Of a DNA stretch of 64,000 bases, positions 43,105 to 52,786 are shown one piece after another. Location: positions 558,001-622,000 of the forward strand of contig JACKOD010000002.1 in assembly GCA_024234505.1 (NCBI GenBank), given 5' to 3'. The notes under the pieces were generated by a model that saw nothing but the letters and a program-made list of their open reading frames with translations, ran no database searches and had not been told where the DNA came from. The translations under genes were made by a program, and so were the position numbers. The DNA comes from Hahellaceae bacterium. GTDB taxonomy: Bacteria > Pseudomonadota > Gammaproteobacteria > Pseudomonadales > Oleiphilaceae. Within the stretch, counting starts at the first letter, position 1. Each line of letters begins with the position of its first letter.

Positions 43105-45714
43105 CTAGGCAGATGCCGGCATAGAGCCTGCATTTTTGTGGTGTGAATCTTTGCAGAGCCACTCTACCAAGCGGTCGAGTGGCAACGGCGGCAGCAAATA
43201 ATAACCTTGTACCAGATCACAGCCTATCTGTTTCAGTGCTCTGAGGGTCAGTTCGTCCTCAACACCTTCTGCGACCACTTTAAATCCGAGCTGCTGGCAC
43301 ATCTGTGTGGTCGCCCGAACAATCACCTGATCTTCGCTTTTGCTAGAGATTTCTTTAATCAGTGAGCGGTCAATCTTGATTTCGCTGGCGGGCAGTTTTT
43401 TAATGTAGGCCAGCGAGGAGTAGCCGGTGCCAAAATCATCAATGGATATGCGTGCTCCGGTATTTGCCAAGGCCTCCAGGGCGGCGAGCGATCTGACCGG
43501 GTCGGTCATCATGGCGGTTTCCGTGAGCTCAAGAATGATCTGATGTGCCGGAAGCGCAGACGCCTGTATTGCGCTGGAGACGAACTCAACGAAATCTGCT
43601 TCCCTGAGATTGCTGGCTGAAATGTTGATGGCCATGGAAATATGATGCCCGGCCCGATACAGGTCTTGTAACACCGCCAGGGCATGTTCAATGACCCAGC
43701 GGGTCAGCGGCTTTATAATGCCGGTTTGCTCTGCGACCGGTATAAATTCGTCAGGTCTGATCAGTCCGAAGCGAGGGTGGTTCCAGCGCAAGAGTGCTTC
43801 CATTCCTATCAATGTTTCATCCCGCACGGAAAACTTGGGCTGGAAGTTAAGTGTCAGGCTGTCGTGCACAATCGCTAACTTGAGTTCAGAGAGAATTGTT
43901 AAGCGGCGTGCATTATAGCGGTCTTGCTCGGGACGGTAGTAGGCAACCCGGTTTTCCTGGGCTTCTGCGGCCTCCAGCGCCACATGCGCGTGGCGGATCA
44001 GTGTTGCGGCATCGACACCATGCTCCGGATACTGGGCAATGCCGATGGCAGGTGAAAGCTCGAGGCGCATTCCTTTAAACTCAATCGGGCGAAATAGCCG
44101 CTCTTTAACAGCTGGTAAGCTTTCATCGTTTGCATTGAGTATGTCATTGTCAAAAATGACGCCGAACGAGGCAGCTTCAAAGGAAGCGACACAAAACCGG
44201 TCGTCATCCGTTTCTTCTATAAACTGTACGCCAACAATGGCTTGGGCTAGTTGATTCAGCTTTCGTCCGACTTCCTCTAAAACCAGATCCGCATTGTTAT
44301 ATCCGAGCGTTTTGTTGATTTCCTGAAAGCGAGCAAGGTGTACGAGACAGACAGAAAAGTTTCGCCCTTTTTGCGAGCGACTTAAATCGTTAATCGCCAT
44401 TTCAAGGCTGGCGCGATTGGGCAGGTGTGTAACGGGGTGATGCAGTATTTGTTGCATCAAACGCACTTCGGCGTGGCGTCGCTCATTGTGTTCTCGAATG
44501 GATTCGGCCTGCGCCAGTACCTTTTGCTCTCGTTCCCGGTAAAGCCGCTCTGCAAGGGCAATGGTCAGAATAATTGCTTCGAAGGCGCTACCAATCTGTA
44601 AGCCATATTCGGTAATAAATGAATTGGGGATCACACCATATTTATTCAGGGCAGAGAGCGCTCCGCCAATGGTCAGCACGCCCCAGGCAATAGAGTAGTA
44701 ACGTGCCGCTCGTACTCCTCGTCGCCAAAGCAGCGGGCCGCAGGAGAACAACACCAGAAAGCTCGGGATAACCAGTAACACGGAAGCTCGAACAGACGCC
44801 GCATAACTTAAGGTGAACGAACCCAGAACGGCTAACGCCCCCAGCGAAATGATCGCTTTGAGGAGCTTATCAAGCTTGGGGGCATTGCTTTCAAGGTGTA
44901 AAAACTCGCGTGTAAATAATGCCGAAAATACCAGTGTCAGCGGGATCGCCATCAACAAGCTCTGGTTGTGAAGCCAAGGGGCATCCGGCCAGAAAAGCTG
45001 GAATGTTTTGGCTCGCAGTGATCCGATCAGAATGAGATAGCCCAAGGTCGCGAGGGCGTAATAGAGATAAGTTCGCTCGCGCAGCGCAACGAATACAAAG
45101 AAGTTGATAATGACGATAACAGCGAGGATGCCATAGTAGAACGTGTGTATTTGATCTTCCTGTCCCACCGAGACATAAAACGACTCTTCTTGCCATAGAT
45201 TCAGCGGTACTTGAAGTGAGCCTCCTGACTGTACCCTGATATAAAATTCTACCGCTTCTTCAGGAACCAGTTCGAAAGGAATGATAAAGTTTGGATGTGC
45301 TACCAGTCGATGACTGAATTCAAGGCGGTCGCCCAAGTGTAGTTGTGTCATGGGCTGGTTTGTGCGGAACTGGAAAATATCAACGTAATCGAGCTGGGGA
45401 TAACTGATTTCAAGAATTTGATCTGCGCGCATGCTGGAGTCGTTATAAATCTTAAAACGAAACCAGTATGGCGATAAGGTATAGCCAAAATTGGGAGAGG
45501 TATTTACCAGCGACTTCCAGTTCAGGGAGGAGAGACTCCCGCCTTTTTGAGCCGAGAGTATTGTGTCGATGGTGAGTGAGCCCTGTTCATCGACCAAATA
45601 CTCTAAATTGACCAGACGTTTACCCTTTGCCAGTTGTACGGCATTGGTGCTCGCTTGAGTTGCAAAGGCAACGCAAATCAGCAGTGTTAACGTCAGGGTT
45701 CTAAATATAATCAT
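43105..45714 (-). CDS. 7TMR-DISM sensor with degenerate GGDEF and EAL
   Basis: An 869-residue membrane protein. Order: signal peptide (about 1-20), periplasmic 7TMR-DISM extracellular domain (about 30-185, with SPYWFRFKIYNDS), seven membrane helices (about 190-400), a coiled coil, a GGDEF domain (about 430-590) and EAL (about 605-855). The GGDEF signature is replaced by DDDRF, so cyclase activity should be lost. EAL keeps EALLRW, NISASNL, LELTETA, DDFGTGYSS and EIKIDRS, so it likely hydrolyses c-di-GMP. The extracellular domain type is thought to bind carbohydrates. A 14-bp tandem repeat spans the start region. Confidence 0.9.
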   Translation of the reverse strand: MIIFRTLTLTLLICVAFATQASTNAVQLAKGKRLVNLEYLVDEQGSLTIDTILSAQKGGSLSSLNWKSLVNTSPNFGYTLSPYWFRFKIYNDSSMRADQILEISYPQLDYVDIFQFRTNQPMTQLHLGDRLEFSHRLVAHPNFIIPFELVPEEAVEFYIRVQSGGSLQVPLNLWQEESFYVSVGQEDQIHTFYYGILAVIVIINFFVFVALRERTYLYYALATLGYLILIGSLRAKTFQLFWPDAPWLHNQSLLMAIPLTLVFSALFTREFLHLESNAPKLDKLLKAIISLGALAVLGSFTLSYAASVRASVLLVIPSFLVLFSCGPLLWRRGVRAARYYSIAWGVLTIGGALSALNKYGVIPNSFITEYGLQIGSAFEAIILTIALAERLYREREQKVLAQAESIREHNERRHAEVRLMQQILHHPVTHLPNRASLEMAINDLSRSQKGRNFSVCLVHLARFQEINKTLGYNNADLVLEEVGRKLNQLAQAIVGVQFIEETDDDRFCVASFEAASFGVIFDNDILNANDESLPAVKERLFRPIEFKGMRLELSPAIGIAQYPEHGVDAATLIRHAHVALEAAEAQENRVAYYRPEQDRYNARRLTILSELKLAIVHDSLTLNFQPKFSVRDETLIGMEALLRWNHPRFGLIRPDEFIPVAEQTGIIKPLTRWVIEHALAVLQDLYRAGHHISMAINISASNLREADFVEFVSSAIQASALPAHQIILELTETAMMTDPVRSLAALEALANTGARISIDDFGTGYSSLAYIKKLPASEIKIDRSLIKEISSKSEDQVIVRATTQMCQQLGFKVVAEGVEDELTLRALKQIGCDLVQGYYLLPPLPLDRLVEWLCKDSHHKNAGSMPASA

Positions 45715-45762
45715 CGAATTACTGTCATCGAAATACTGTCATCGAAATACAATCATCAAAGA
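45709..45762 (-). repeat. 14-bp tandem repeat at the 5' end of the 7TMR gene
   Basis: ACTGTCATCGAAAT occurs exactly at 45721-45734 and 45735-45748, with decayed copies before and after. The outermost copy touches the start codon at 45712-45714. Copy change here would move promoter or ribosome-site elements relative to the start, so it could vary expression. Confidence 0.75.
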
Positions 45763-45903
45763 TGGCGAGTGTTTGTATCGGTAAAGGCCGACTCTCTGAT
45801 TTCACTCATCGTTCGAATGAAACAGAAACTTAAAAATAAATGCTTGTGTCGTCATAAAGTGACACTTACTGACATTGTATAGGCTGTTTGGTGGCTAAAG
45901 TAA

Positions 45904-45927
45904 AGCCTTCCCCGGGTCGGGAAGGCT
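45904..45927 (-). terminator. Terminator after the qmcA-nfeD operon
   Basis: Perfect nine-base stem AGCCTTCCC/GGGAAGGCT with a six-base loop, 16 bp past the nfeD stop on the minus strand, followed by TTTACTTT. Confidence 0.8.
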
Positions 45928-45942
45928 ATTATCAGGGACGGT

Positions 45943-46419
45943 TCACAGGGAAGAGGATGATGTCGGTTGAGAAATAATCAATGTAGTGCCTTCTACGGCA
46001 ATGACCTGAACATGCTCACCTACGGGGATAGCTTTTGTGCCCGGGGCGCAACGTGCCAGCCAGGTACTATCGCCAAGCTTGACCCGACCACGCTCCATGC
46101 TGGTGGTTTCAACCACTTCGCAGAAGCGGCCGATAAGTTGTTGTCCTCGCTGGTTGAGCTGCGGATGATCTGATTTCTCACGCATGCGTAAGTAGGCGCT
46201 TCTGCCCAGCAACGCGAAGGCAATGGACAGTATTGAGAATAAAATCAGGTTTGTCTGCCAACCGGGCTCAAAGAGCGCGGCAATGACTGCTAATGTGAGT
46301 CCTGCCATTGCGGGCCACAGAAAAACGGCACCGGGAATAAAGACTTCCATCACAATGAGTACAAATCCGATAATCGCCCACCACTCCCAGCGTGTAAATT
46401 CATGCAGGAATGAATCCAT
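45943..46419 (-). CDS. NfeD-family membrane protein (YbbJ-like)
   Basis: A 158-residue protein. Two to three membrane helices lie at about 10-65, followed by an OB-like NfeD domain (about 85-150: RFCEVVETTSMERGRVKLGDSTWLARC in part). NfeD proteins accompany SPFH proteins and are thought to organise membrane microdomains or protease complexes. It starts three bases after the stop of the upstream qmcA gene; the ATG at 46419 is preferred to an overlapping TTG. Confidence 0.87.
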   Translation of the reverse strand: MDSFLHEFTRWEWWAIIGFVLIVMEVFIPGAVFLWPAMAGLTLAVIAALFEPGWQTNLILFSILSIAFALLGRSAYLRMREKSDHPQLNQRGQQLIGRFCEVVETTSMERGRVKLGDSTWLARCAPGTKAIPVGEHVQVIAVEGTTLIISQPTSSSSL

Positions 46420-46421
46420 GA

Positions 46422-47375
46422 TCAACTGGCCTCGGTGGGATTTTTGGGCATCTGTTTGGGGGTGTTCTTGACGCTATTAAACAGCTCCTGAATTCCGCCC
46501 AGCGAGCCAAGTATCTGACTTGCTTCAATAGGCATCAACACCACTTTGCTGTTGCTGGCAGAGCCCACTTTGGCCAATGCTTCTGTATATTTTTGCGCTA
46601 CAAAGTAGTTGATCGCGTTGAGATCACCTTTAGCAATGGCTTCGGAAACCATATTGGTGGCTTTAGCTTCGGCCTCCGCCATCCGTTCACGCGCTTCCGC
46701 ATCACGAAATGCGGCTTCTTTGCGGCCCTCCGATTCAAGAATGGCTGATTGCTTTTCGCCTTCAGCGCGCAGGATCTCGGCCTGTCTATGACCTTCGGCT
46801 TCGAGAATTCTGGCACGCTTTTCTCGTTCAGAGGTCATCTGTTTCGACATGGCTTCAACGATAGATTGCGGCGGGCGTATATCTTTGACTTCGACACGAG
46901 TTATCTTGATGCCCCAGGATTCAGTCGCGCTGTCGACGACCGAGAGCAGTTTGGCGTTGATGGTATCGCGTTCGGAGAGAATCTGATCCAGCTCTAATGA
47001 GCCCATGACGGTTCGCAAGTTAGTGGTTACCAGGTTTTGAATGGCGCGCTGAACTTCATTTACTTCATAGGCAGATTTAGCGGCATCCACAATTTGATAG
47101 AAGCAGACGCCATCGACCAGAATGGTGGCGTTATCGCGCGAAATCACTTCCTGGGCCGCAATATCCTGCACCGATTCCATCATGTTGATACGACTGCCGA
47201 TGGCATCGATAAATGGAATGATAAAGTGTAATCCGGGTCGTAATGAGGTGGTATAGCGTCCGAAACGCTCAACCGTATATTCGTAGCCTTGGGTGACCAC
47301 CACGATCCCCTTGGCAACCATAACCAGCGACAGTAATACAACAACAGCAACAACGATCGTAGTAAGTTCTAACAC
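46422..47375 (-). CDS. qmcA: SPFH/stomatin-like membrane protein QmcA
   Basis: A 317-residue protein with one N-terminal helix (about 2-25), an SPFH/Band 7 domain (about 28-190: GYEYTVERFGRYTTSLRPGLHFI) and a long alanine/glutamate coiled coil (about 190-270, repeated EAEG/EAEGRKEA-type segments) for oligomerisation. QmcA-NfeD is a conserved pair (ybbK-ybbJ in E. coli) that forms large membrane scaffolds near proteases such as FtsH. It is the first gene of the operon. Confidence 0.92.
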   Translation of the reverse strand: MLELTTIVVAVVVLLSLVMVAKGIVVVTQGYEYTVERFGRYTTSLRPGLHFIIPFIDAIGSRINMMESVQDIAAQEVISRDNATILVDGVCFYQIVDAAKSAYEVNEVQRAIQNLVTTNLRTVMGSLELDQILSERDTINAKLLSVVDSATESWGIKITRVEVKDIRPPQSIVEAMSKQMTSEREKRARILEAEGHRQAEILRAEGEKQSAILESEGRKEAAFRDAEARERMAEAEAKATNMVSEAIAKGDLNAINYFVAQKYTEALAKVGSASNSKVVLMPIEASQILGSLGGIQELFNSVKNTPKQMPKNPTEAS

Positions 47376-47508
47376 CTTGAATTCTCCTTTTTGAGGGCTA
47401 GCCGTTTATTGATTGTAAGATAATTCTCAGACGGACTGTATGACTTAAACAAATTTCATTAAGGCCGGTGATCAAACCGGGAGGGTGCAGCTTGCTGGTC
47501 GGTGCCGC

Positions 47509-48648
47509 TCAGGATACTGTCTGCTGCACTGGTGTGGTTCGCGTCGGTTTTACCGCAGGAATAATTCTATTTCTGCCGTTAATTTTGGCTTCATAAAGGT
47601 TAATGTCGGTTTGTTTCAGTAATCCCGAAATGTCTTTAAACTGGCTGATTGAACACACGCCTGCGCTCATTGTCACCGGAATACGCGTGCCGCGATACAT
47701 GAAATCGTGCATTTCCACCTCATCCCGCAATCGCTCAGCCATGGATAACGCCTGGAGTAATGACGTGTCAGGCAGTAGCATCAGGAATTCCTCGCCGCCC
47801 CAACGCGATAAAATATCAATACGCCGACAGAGCTGCTTTAGAAGCTGTGCAAACTCTCTGAGCACGATATCCCCTGCGTCATGTCCGTGGTTATCATTGA
47901 TGTGCTTGAAATGGTCTATATCCATCAAAATCACCGAAAAATGCCGGCTATGACGTTGATAGCGATGAAATTCGCTTTCCAGGTGCGCTTTCATATCCCG
48001 TCGATTAGATAATTCGGTCAGTTCGTCGGTTCTGGCGGCACGATCATAAAGCTCAACCATTTCCATTAACTCATCTCGGGCGGTTCGTCGGGAACTGTCC
48101 AGCACGTAGGCGAAAATGGAAACAAAAGTTAATGTTGCTAAAAAGCGGATTTGAAAGTCGACTTCATAAGTTGTGGTGACAAAGGGAAGGTCCGGAAACC
48201 GGAACATCACCAAAACGGCTAACATGCATATGACAATTCCCGTTAGTCCGATGCGTAAGCCAAACACATAAAATGCCAAGGGGGGGAACGCATAAAACCA
48301 AAGTGGTCCGGTGTTGCTTTCACCTCCGGTGGCCGTTAAATAAAGAAATAAAATGGCGACCAGAAAAAAGAAGCTTTGTTTAAACGAACTGCTGTTTTGT
48401 TTGCGTATCAGATGGAGATGATTAAGCATCATCAGAATGGCAAACATGTACAGCGCCACACCATGAAAGGTATGCCCGACGGCATAGGCTTTGGAGCCAA
48501 TCAGAATGAGCATCACTGTCGCGGCGGCAGAGAGCAGCCTGAGAACGCTGAGAACCCGTCTTTCTTCTTTCTGGGAGGCTTCCAGAAATTGCGACTGAGA
48601 CAACACCTGTGGTTGCTGAATATCCTGTTCGATACGTTTAAAGTCCAT
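47509..48648 (-). CDS. Membrane diguanylate cyclase (GGDEF)
   Basis: A 379-residue protein. About six membrane helices (about 35-200, MASE-like but not named by me) are followed by a GGDEF domain (about 215-375). The active-site signature is WGGEEF, intact, and the inhibitory site RxxD sits five residues before it (RRIDILSRW), so it should make c-di-GMP and be inhibited by product. The ATG at 48648 is chosen over a TTG at 48738; neither has a strong ribosome site. It diverges from the acylase gene. Confidence 0.9.
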   Translation of the reverse strand: MDFKRIEQDIQQPQVLSQSQFLEASQKEERRVLSVLRLLSAAATVMLILIGSKAYAVGHTFHGVALYMFAILMMLNHLHLIRKQNSSSFKQSFFFLVAILFLYLTATGGESNTGPLWFYAFPPLAFYVFGLRIGLTGIVICMLAVLVMFRFPDLPFVTTTYEVDFQIRFLATLTFVSIFAYVLDSSRRTARDELMEMVELYDRAARTDELTELSNRRDMKAHLESEFHRYQRHSRHFSVILMDIDHFKHINDNHGHDAGDIVLREFAQLLKQLCRRIDILSRWGGEEFLMLLPDTSLLQALSMAERLRDEVEMHDFMYRGTRIPVTMSAGVCSISQFKDISGLLKQTDINLYEAKINGRNRIIPAVKPTRTTPVQQTVS

Positions 48649-48855
48649 ATGTGGTTTTGTTTTTATGGTTATGTGCCACTCATTGTAGCTAACGTGCTGA
48701 TTAAGGTCGAATAAAAAACAGGCAAAAATGTAGCCCAATTGTAAGCGTTGATCAGTGTGTTTATTTACCTGCGAATGGCTTGCCTTGCCTCGGTTTTTTC
48801 AGCATTATTTTTTTTACATCTTTAAAGAAATCAATAATAAAAACAGGGGATAGGA

Positions 48856-51411
48856 ATGAAGGAGCAAGGAAAGTCGGCAATGTTGGATTTTCTGCGCTGG
48901 CCACATTGGCTGGTGATTGTGCTGGTGATGCTCATTGCCGGTATTTATGCCCGGCCTGCCGGTCTGCTCAATGGGTTGTTCGCGTCCAGCCTCGACCCCG
49001 AGCGCGGGCAATTAAGATTGGCGGCGCTACAAAGCCCGGTGACTGTCCGAAGAGACGAGTTGGGTATTCCCGTGATAGAAGCTCAAAATACACGCGATTT
49101 AGCGGTAGCCACCGGGTACGTCATGGCGTCGGATCGTTACGAACAAATGTTGAGTTTTGCTCTGCTGGCGCAAGGGCGATTGGCTGAAATGGCAGGCCCT
49201 GCGGCATTGGAGATGGATATTTATATGCGTACGTTGAATCTGGACGGGATTTCAAGACAACAGTATGCACAGATGGATGCCGAAATGAAACGCTGGCTTG
49301 AGGCATTTGCACAAGGCGTCAATGGCTGGCTTGATCAGCATCGGGATCATTTGCCTCTGGGGCTGGCCATGACAGGGTATCAGCCGGAACCCTGGCAGCC
49401 GCTTAATTCGCAGCATGTCTTTACTATTCTTAGTTTGGCGCTCGGCGTCAATTTGCACGAAGAGCTGGCTTTTCTGGCAGCGGTTCAGAAAGTGGGGTTA
49501 GAAAAGGCGCGCTGGCTGTTTCCTGTCTATCCCGACGAGCCTTTGCCGGACGCCGAAATTGCAAAGCTTGCAGGTGTGGCGGTTGCCCCTGACACAGTGG
49601 ATTTGTCGGGGGTCGAGGCGTTGAGCGATAAGTTGAAAGCGTTTGGTTTTTCCACAGGAAAAGCCGCGTCTAACAATTGGGTGGTGGCGCCAAAACGAAC
49701 AAAGTCCGGTGCGAGTATTCTGGCAAATGACACGCATTTGCTGCTGAGTCATCCGCCGCTCTGGATGTTATTACAATTAAGATCGCCTGATTATCAGGCG
49801 GCGGGTATTGCCGTTGCAGGAATTCCCGGCATCGTTGCCGGCACCAATGGAAAAGTAGGCTGGGGAATGACAATGGTCATGGCGGATAGTCAGGATGTAT
49901 TCCTTGAGCAACTGCGCAAGCAAGAGGGGCTCACTCAATATCTTTATCAAGGCCAGTGGTATCCGGTTGAAGAGCGCACCGAAACTTTTTCCGTGCTCAA
50001 TGGCTTGCCAGTGCAGCGGGTTATCCAGACCACCCGGCATGGTCCCATGATTCAGAATGCGGTGAAAGGTGTGCCGGTCAACCTGCTGCAACCGCAGTTG
50101 GAGCACAGTGATTATGGTTTGGCAGTAGCTCAAACGATTACCGAGCCTGATCAGTCGATGCGTGCCTTGTTTGATATTGCGAGGGCGACTTCTGTGGAAC
50201 AGGCCGTTTCAACGGTGCGTCAGATTGGTTTTATTCATCTGAATATGGTGTTGGCTGATCATGGCAACATCGCTTGGCGAATTACCGGTCGTTACCCTAA
50301 GCGCAAGGCCGGTACCGGGCATTTGCCTTCGCCGGGCTGGACGGGGGAGTATGACTGGGAGGGCTATGTCGATGTAGCGCAATATCCGGAGTCAATAAAC
50401 CCGCCTGCCGGTTTTATTGCTACCGCGAATCATCGCACGGTAGAGAATCCTGGTTTTACGATGAGTTCCTCGTGGTATTACCCCGAAAGGTTTGAGCGCA
50501 TTGCCGAAGCCTTATTGAGCAAACCGCAACAGACGGCAGAAGATAGTATTGCGCTGCAGTTCGATCAGCATAATTTGCTTGTTGGTAAGCTGAAAACACT
50601 ACTTCGCCGTTCTGAAATGCAGGAGGCGTTGACGGTGGCGATAGAACAACTGTCGTTGCAGCAAAAAGTGCATGCCCGCGAGGCATTGGAAGCGATCCTG
50701 GATTTTGATGGAAATATGACGCCTGATTCGGTGGGGGCCAGCTACTTTGGCATGTTTGAGCACCAGCTTGCTCGCCTGACATTTATGGATGAGCTGGGTG
50801 GCGAAGCCAGTTCTGCTTGGAATTCGCTGGTAGCGGTGAGTGGGTTGGCTTATTCCGCAGAACAGGATCACTTGTTGGGGCGTGAAAATAGTCCGTTTTG
50901 GGATGATGTCACTACATCAAAGAAAGAAACCAAGGCAGATATTTTTGCCAGAGCACTGGCCGAAACCACGGGAGAATTATTGCGTCGATGGGGGGCAGAT
51001 CGTGCTCGCTGGCAGTGGGGACGCTTGCACTACTACTTTTGGGCCTCCCCATCCACCGAAATGAAGCCTTTTCTGGATCCGCTGGAACAATCGATTGTTG
51101 ACTGGTTGGGGCGCTATCTGGATCGGGGACCTTATCCTGCCGGTGGCGACCGCAACACTGTGAATGTTGCCGGTCACAGCACCGGGAGTGCGTTCAAAGC
51201 CTGGGATGTGCCTGCCATGCGCATGGTAATAGATTTCGGACAGGACGAACCGCTTTACCTGATCAACAGTGGTGGCCAGTCGGGAAATCCGGCCAGCCCG
51301 CATTATGATGACGGCATTCCGGTGTGGCTGGCACCAGGCAACAGAAAAATGCCGCTACAGAAAGAGAATATCTTGCGCCAGTATGATCGGGTGTTGACTC
51401 TGGTGCCCTAA
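48856..51411 (+). CDS. Penicillin acylase-family amidase, QuiP-like
   Basis: An 851-residue N-terminal nucleophile hydrolase. After a membrane or signal helix (about 15-33) comes the alpha subunit, a spacer, and the self-cleavage site: the new N-terminal serine is in ASNNWVVAPKRT near residue 276. Further motifs are GIPGIVAGTNGKVGWGMTM and HRTVENPGF, and the beta-subunit end GHSTGSAFK. Size and pattern resemble QuiP, an AHL acylase of Pseudomonas, rather than true penicillin acylase. Substrate is unproven; quorum-signal cleavage or peptide deacylation are both possible. Confidence 0.88.
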   Translation: MKEQGKSAMLDFLRWPHWLVIVLVMLIAGIYARPAGLLNGLFASSLDPERGQLRLAALQSPVTVRRDELGIPVIEAQNTRDLAVATGYVMASDRYEQMLSFALLAQGRLAEMAGPAALEMDIYMRTLNLDGISRQQYAQMDAEMKRWLEAFAQGVNGWLDQHRDHLPLGLAMTGYQPEPWQPLNSQHVFTILSLALGVNLHEELAFLAAVQKVGLEKARWLFPVYPDEPLPDAEIAKLAGVAVAPDTVDLSGVEALSDKLKAFGFSTGKAASNNWVVAPKRTKSGASILANDTHLLLSHPPLWMLLQLRSPDYQAAGIAVAGIPGIVAGTNGKVGWGMTMVMADSQDVFLEQLRKQEGLTQYLYQGQWYPVEERTETFSVLNGLPVQRVIQTTRHGPMIQNAVKGVPVNLLQPQLEHSDYGLAVAQTITEPDQSMRALFDIARATSVEQAVSTVRQIGFIHLNMVLADHGNIAWRITGRYPKRKAGTGHLPSPGWTGEYDWEGYVDVAQYPESINPPAGFIATANHRTVENPGFTMSSSWYYPERFERIAEALLSKPQQTAEDSIALQFDQHNLLVGKLKTLLRRSEMQEALTVAIEQLSLQQKVHAREALEAILDFDGNMTPDSVGASYFGMFEHQLARLTFMDELGGEASSAWNSLVAVSGLAYSAEQDHLLGRENSPFWDDVTTSKKETKADIFARALAETTGELLRRWGADRARWQWGRLHYYFWASPSTEMKPFLDPLEQSIVDWLGRYLDRGPYPAGGDRNTVNVAGHSTGSAFKAWDVPAMRMVIDFGQDEPLYLINSGGQSGNPASPHYDDGIPVWLAPGNRKMPLQKENILRQYDRVLTLVP

Positions 51412-51433
51412 ATATCTGAACAAGCGTTGGATG

Positions 51434-52648
51434 TCAGAACAAGCCCAATCCCCGGTCGATGTATTCGCCACGCACTCGATCGGTACCATAAAGCGCTTCA
51501 TAGAGATTGACCTGTACGGCACTGTTGGGCACGTTGAAAAATGCACCAGAAGTGGTTTGTATAAAATCGGATACTTGCGGGTTATCTATTTTGGTCTCCT
51601 TTAACCATGCCAGATTTTTTGTCTGAAAAGAGAGAAATAGCCCCGGACTCGGGCCTGTCAGATAACGCTTGCCATTGATTTCTGAAACTTCGCCAATCGG
51701 AAAACTGTTGTACTGGCTCAGGTCGAAGCAGGCGTCAATTCCAAGCACTTTACAATCCTGAACCGTAACAATGATGTCGCCCCCCGGACAATTAAAGAAA
51801 GAGCAACCGGGGACATCGATTTCGCTGCTTGACCCCCAGGCCAATAAATTTTTAAGCGACCAGCGGGTAAAGCTGCTGGCACCTTCCAGTACGAATTTTT
51901 CGCCGTCAGGGACACCAATCATCTCGGCCCGAATGGGATCAATATTGCCCTGATTGTCAACCAGCTGGCCTTTGGTGTGGATAGGGCTGTTTTTTTCGAG
52001 CAACGGAGTGAGAAGTACGATGATCTGATCAAAAAAGTTGCCCGAAGAGGAGGCATCGCTTAAACCTTCACCGTGGTCAATTATGTCGACGTTGACGTTG
52101 CCTGTGAGTGATTTGATATTTCCAGAGAGCATGCCCTGACTGTCGCCAAATCCGATCCGCATTCCTATCGGGATCCCGGAGGTCTCATCGAATGCAAACT
52201 CCAGAAACGGGTTGTGAATTTGAAAGGGAACGATCTCGCCATTCAGATATCCACTACCATCACTTTTTACGGGGCGTACGGCGTCGGGGTTCGAGCTATA
52301 GAAGTTGGAGTCATAGATATAGCCCAGGCCAAAATTATTAATCAGTACGTCCGATGAGCCGGGCTTTTCGCCACTGCGATCATACCGACCGAGCTCGAGA
52401 GTTTCAGCATTGAGCATGGTTTCAATGTCGAGACCAAGGTTCAGGCGCATGTAATTCGCATTTACGGCCGGATCCGGATGGCTGTACTGATCTACAGCGA
52501 AATAGGCCTGGCCATGTACGCTTGATAGTGCGTTGTCGTCCAGCGATTTCATTTCTCCCTGTGCGGTGCTGCTTAGCAGCGTGGCGCCAAGGTATAGCAA
52601 GGGCAGGAATGTACGGGAAGTCTGGGGTTTAAAGTTCGACAGAGACAT
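51434..52648 (-). CDS. Exported protein with SLDDNALSSVHGQA motif, FilF-like
   Basis: A 404-residue protein with a signal peptide (about 1-31) followed by KSLDDNALSSVHGQAYFAVD, a short N-terminal motif (LxDxxLSxVxGQ) shared by many exported proteins of marine gammaproteobacteria and by FilF-type proteins. The rest is beta-rich with conserved cysteines (CSFFNCPG, CKVLGIDACFDL) that may form disulphides, and it may be an adhesin or lipid-handling protein. I do not recognise a named function. An AraC-type regulator lies upstream on the same strand. Confidence 0.65.
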   Translation of the reverse strand: MSLSNFKPQTSRTFLPLLYLGATLLSSTAQGEMKSLDDNALSSVHGQAYFAVDQYSHPDPAVNANYMRLNLGLDIETMLNAETLELGRYDRSGEKPGSSDVLINNFGLGYIYDSNFYSSNPDAVRPVKSDGSGYLNGEIVPFQIHNPFLEFAFDETSGIPIGMRIGFGDSQGMLSGNIKSLTGNVNVDIIDHGEGLSDASSSGNFFDQIIVLLTPLLEKNSPIHTKGQLVDNQGNIDPIRAEMIGVPDGEKFVLEGASSFTRWSLKNLLAWGSSSEIDVPGCSFFNCPGGDIIVTVQDCKVLGIDACFDLSQYNSFPIGEVSEINGKRYLTGPSPGLFLSFQTKNLAWLKETKIDNPQVSDFIQTTSGAFFNVPNSAVQVNLYEALYGTDRVRGEYIDRGLGLF

Positions 52649-52786
52649 TTTTTACTCGCGCGTATCAATGTTATTTTTATGAATTTGATACCTGTTACTG
52701 TGCCTCTGAATCCGATAGCGCAACATGACGATCTCCGACACCTGTCATGCCAAATACGACACAGCAAAAAAAATGTGATCAGGTTA

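Noticed and set aside
45721..45748. Pho box in the repeats upstream of the 7TMR gene
   Set aside because: CTGTCAT occurs twice but with a 14-bp period instead of the 11-bp period of a Pho box, and it lies in a tandem repeat.
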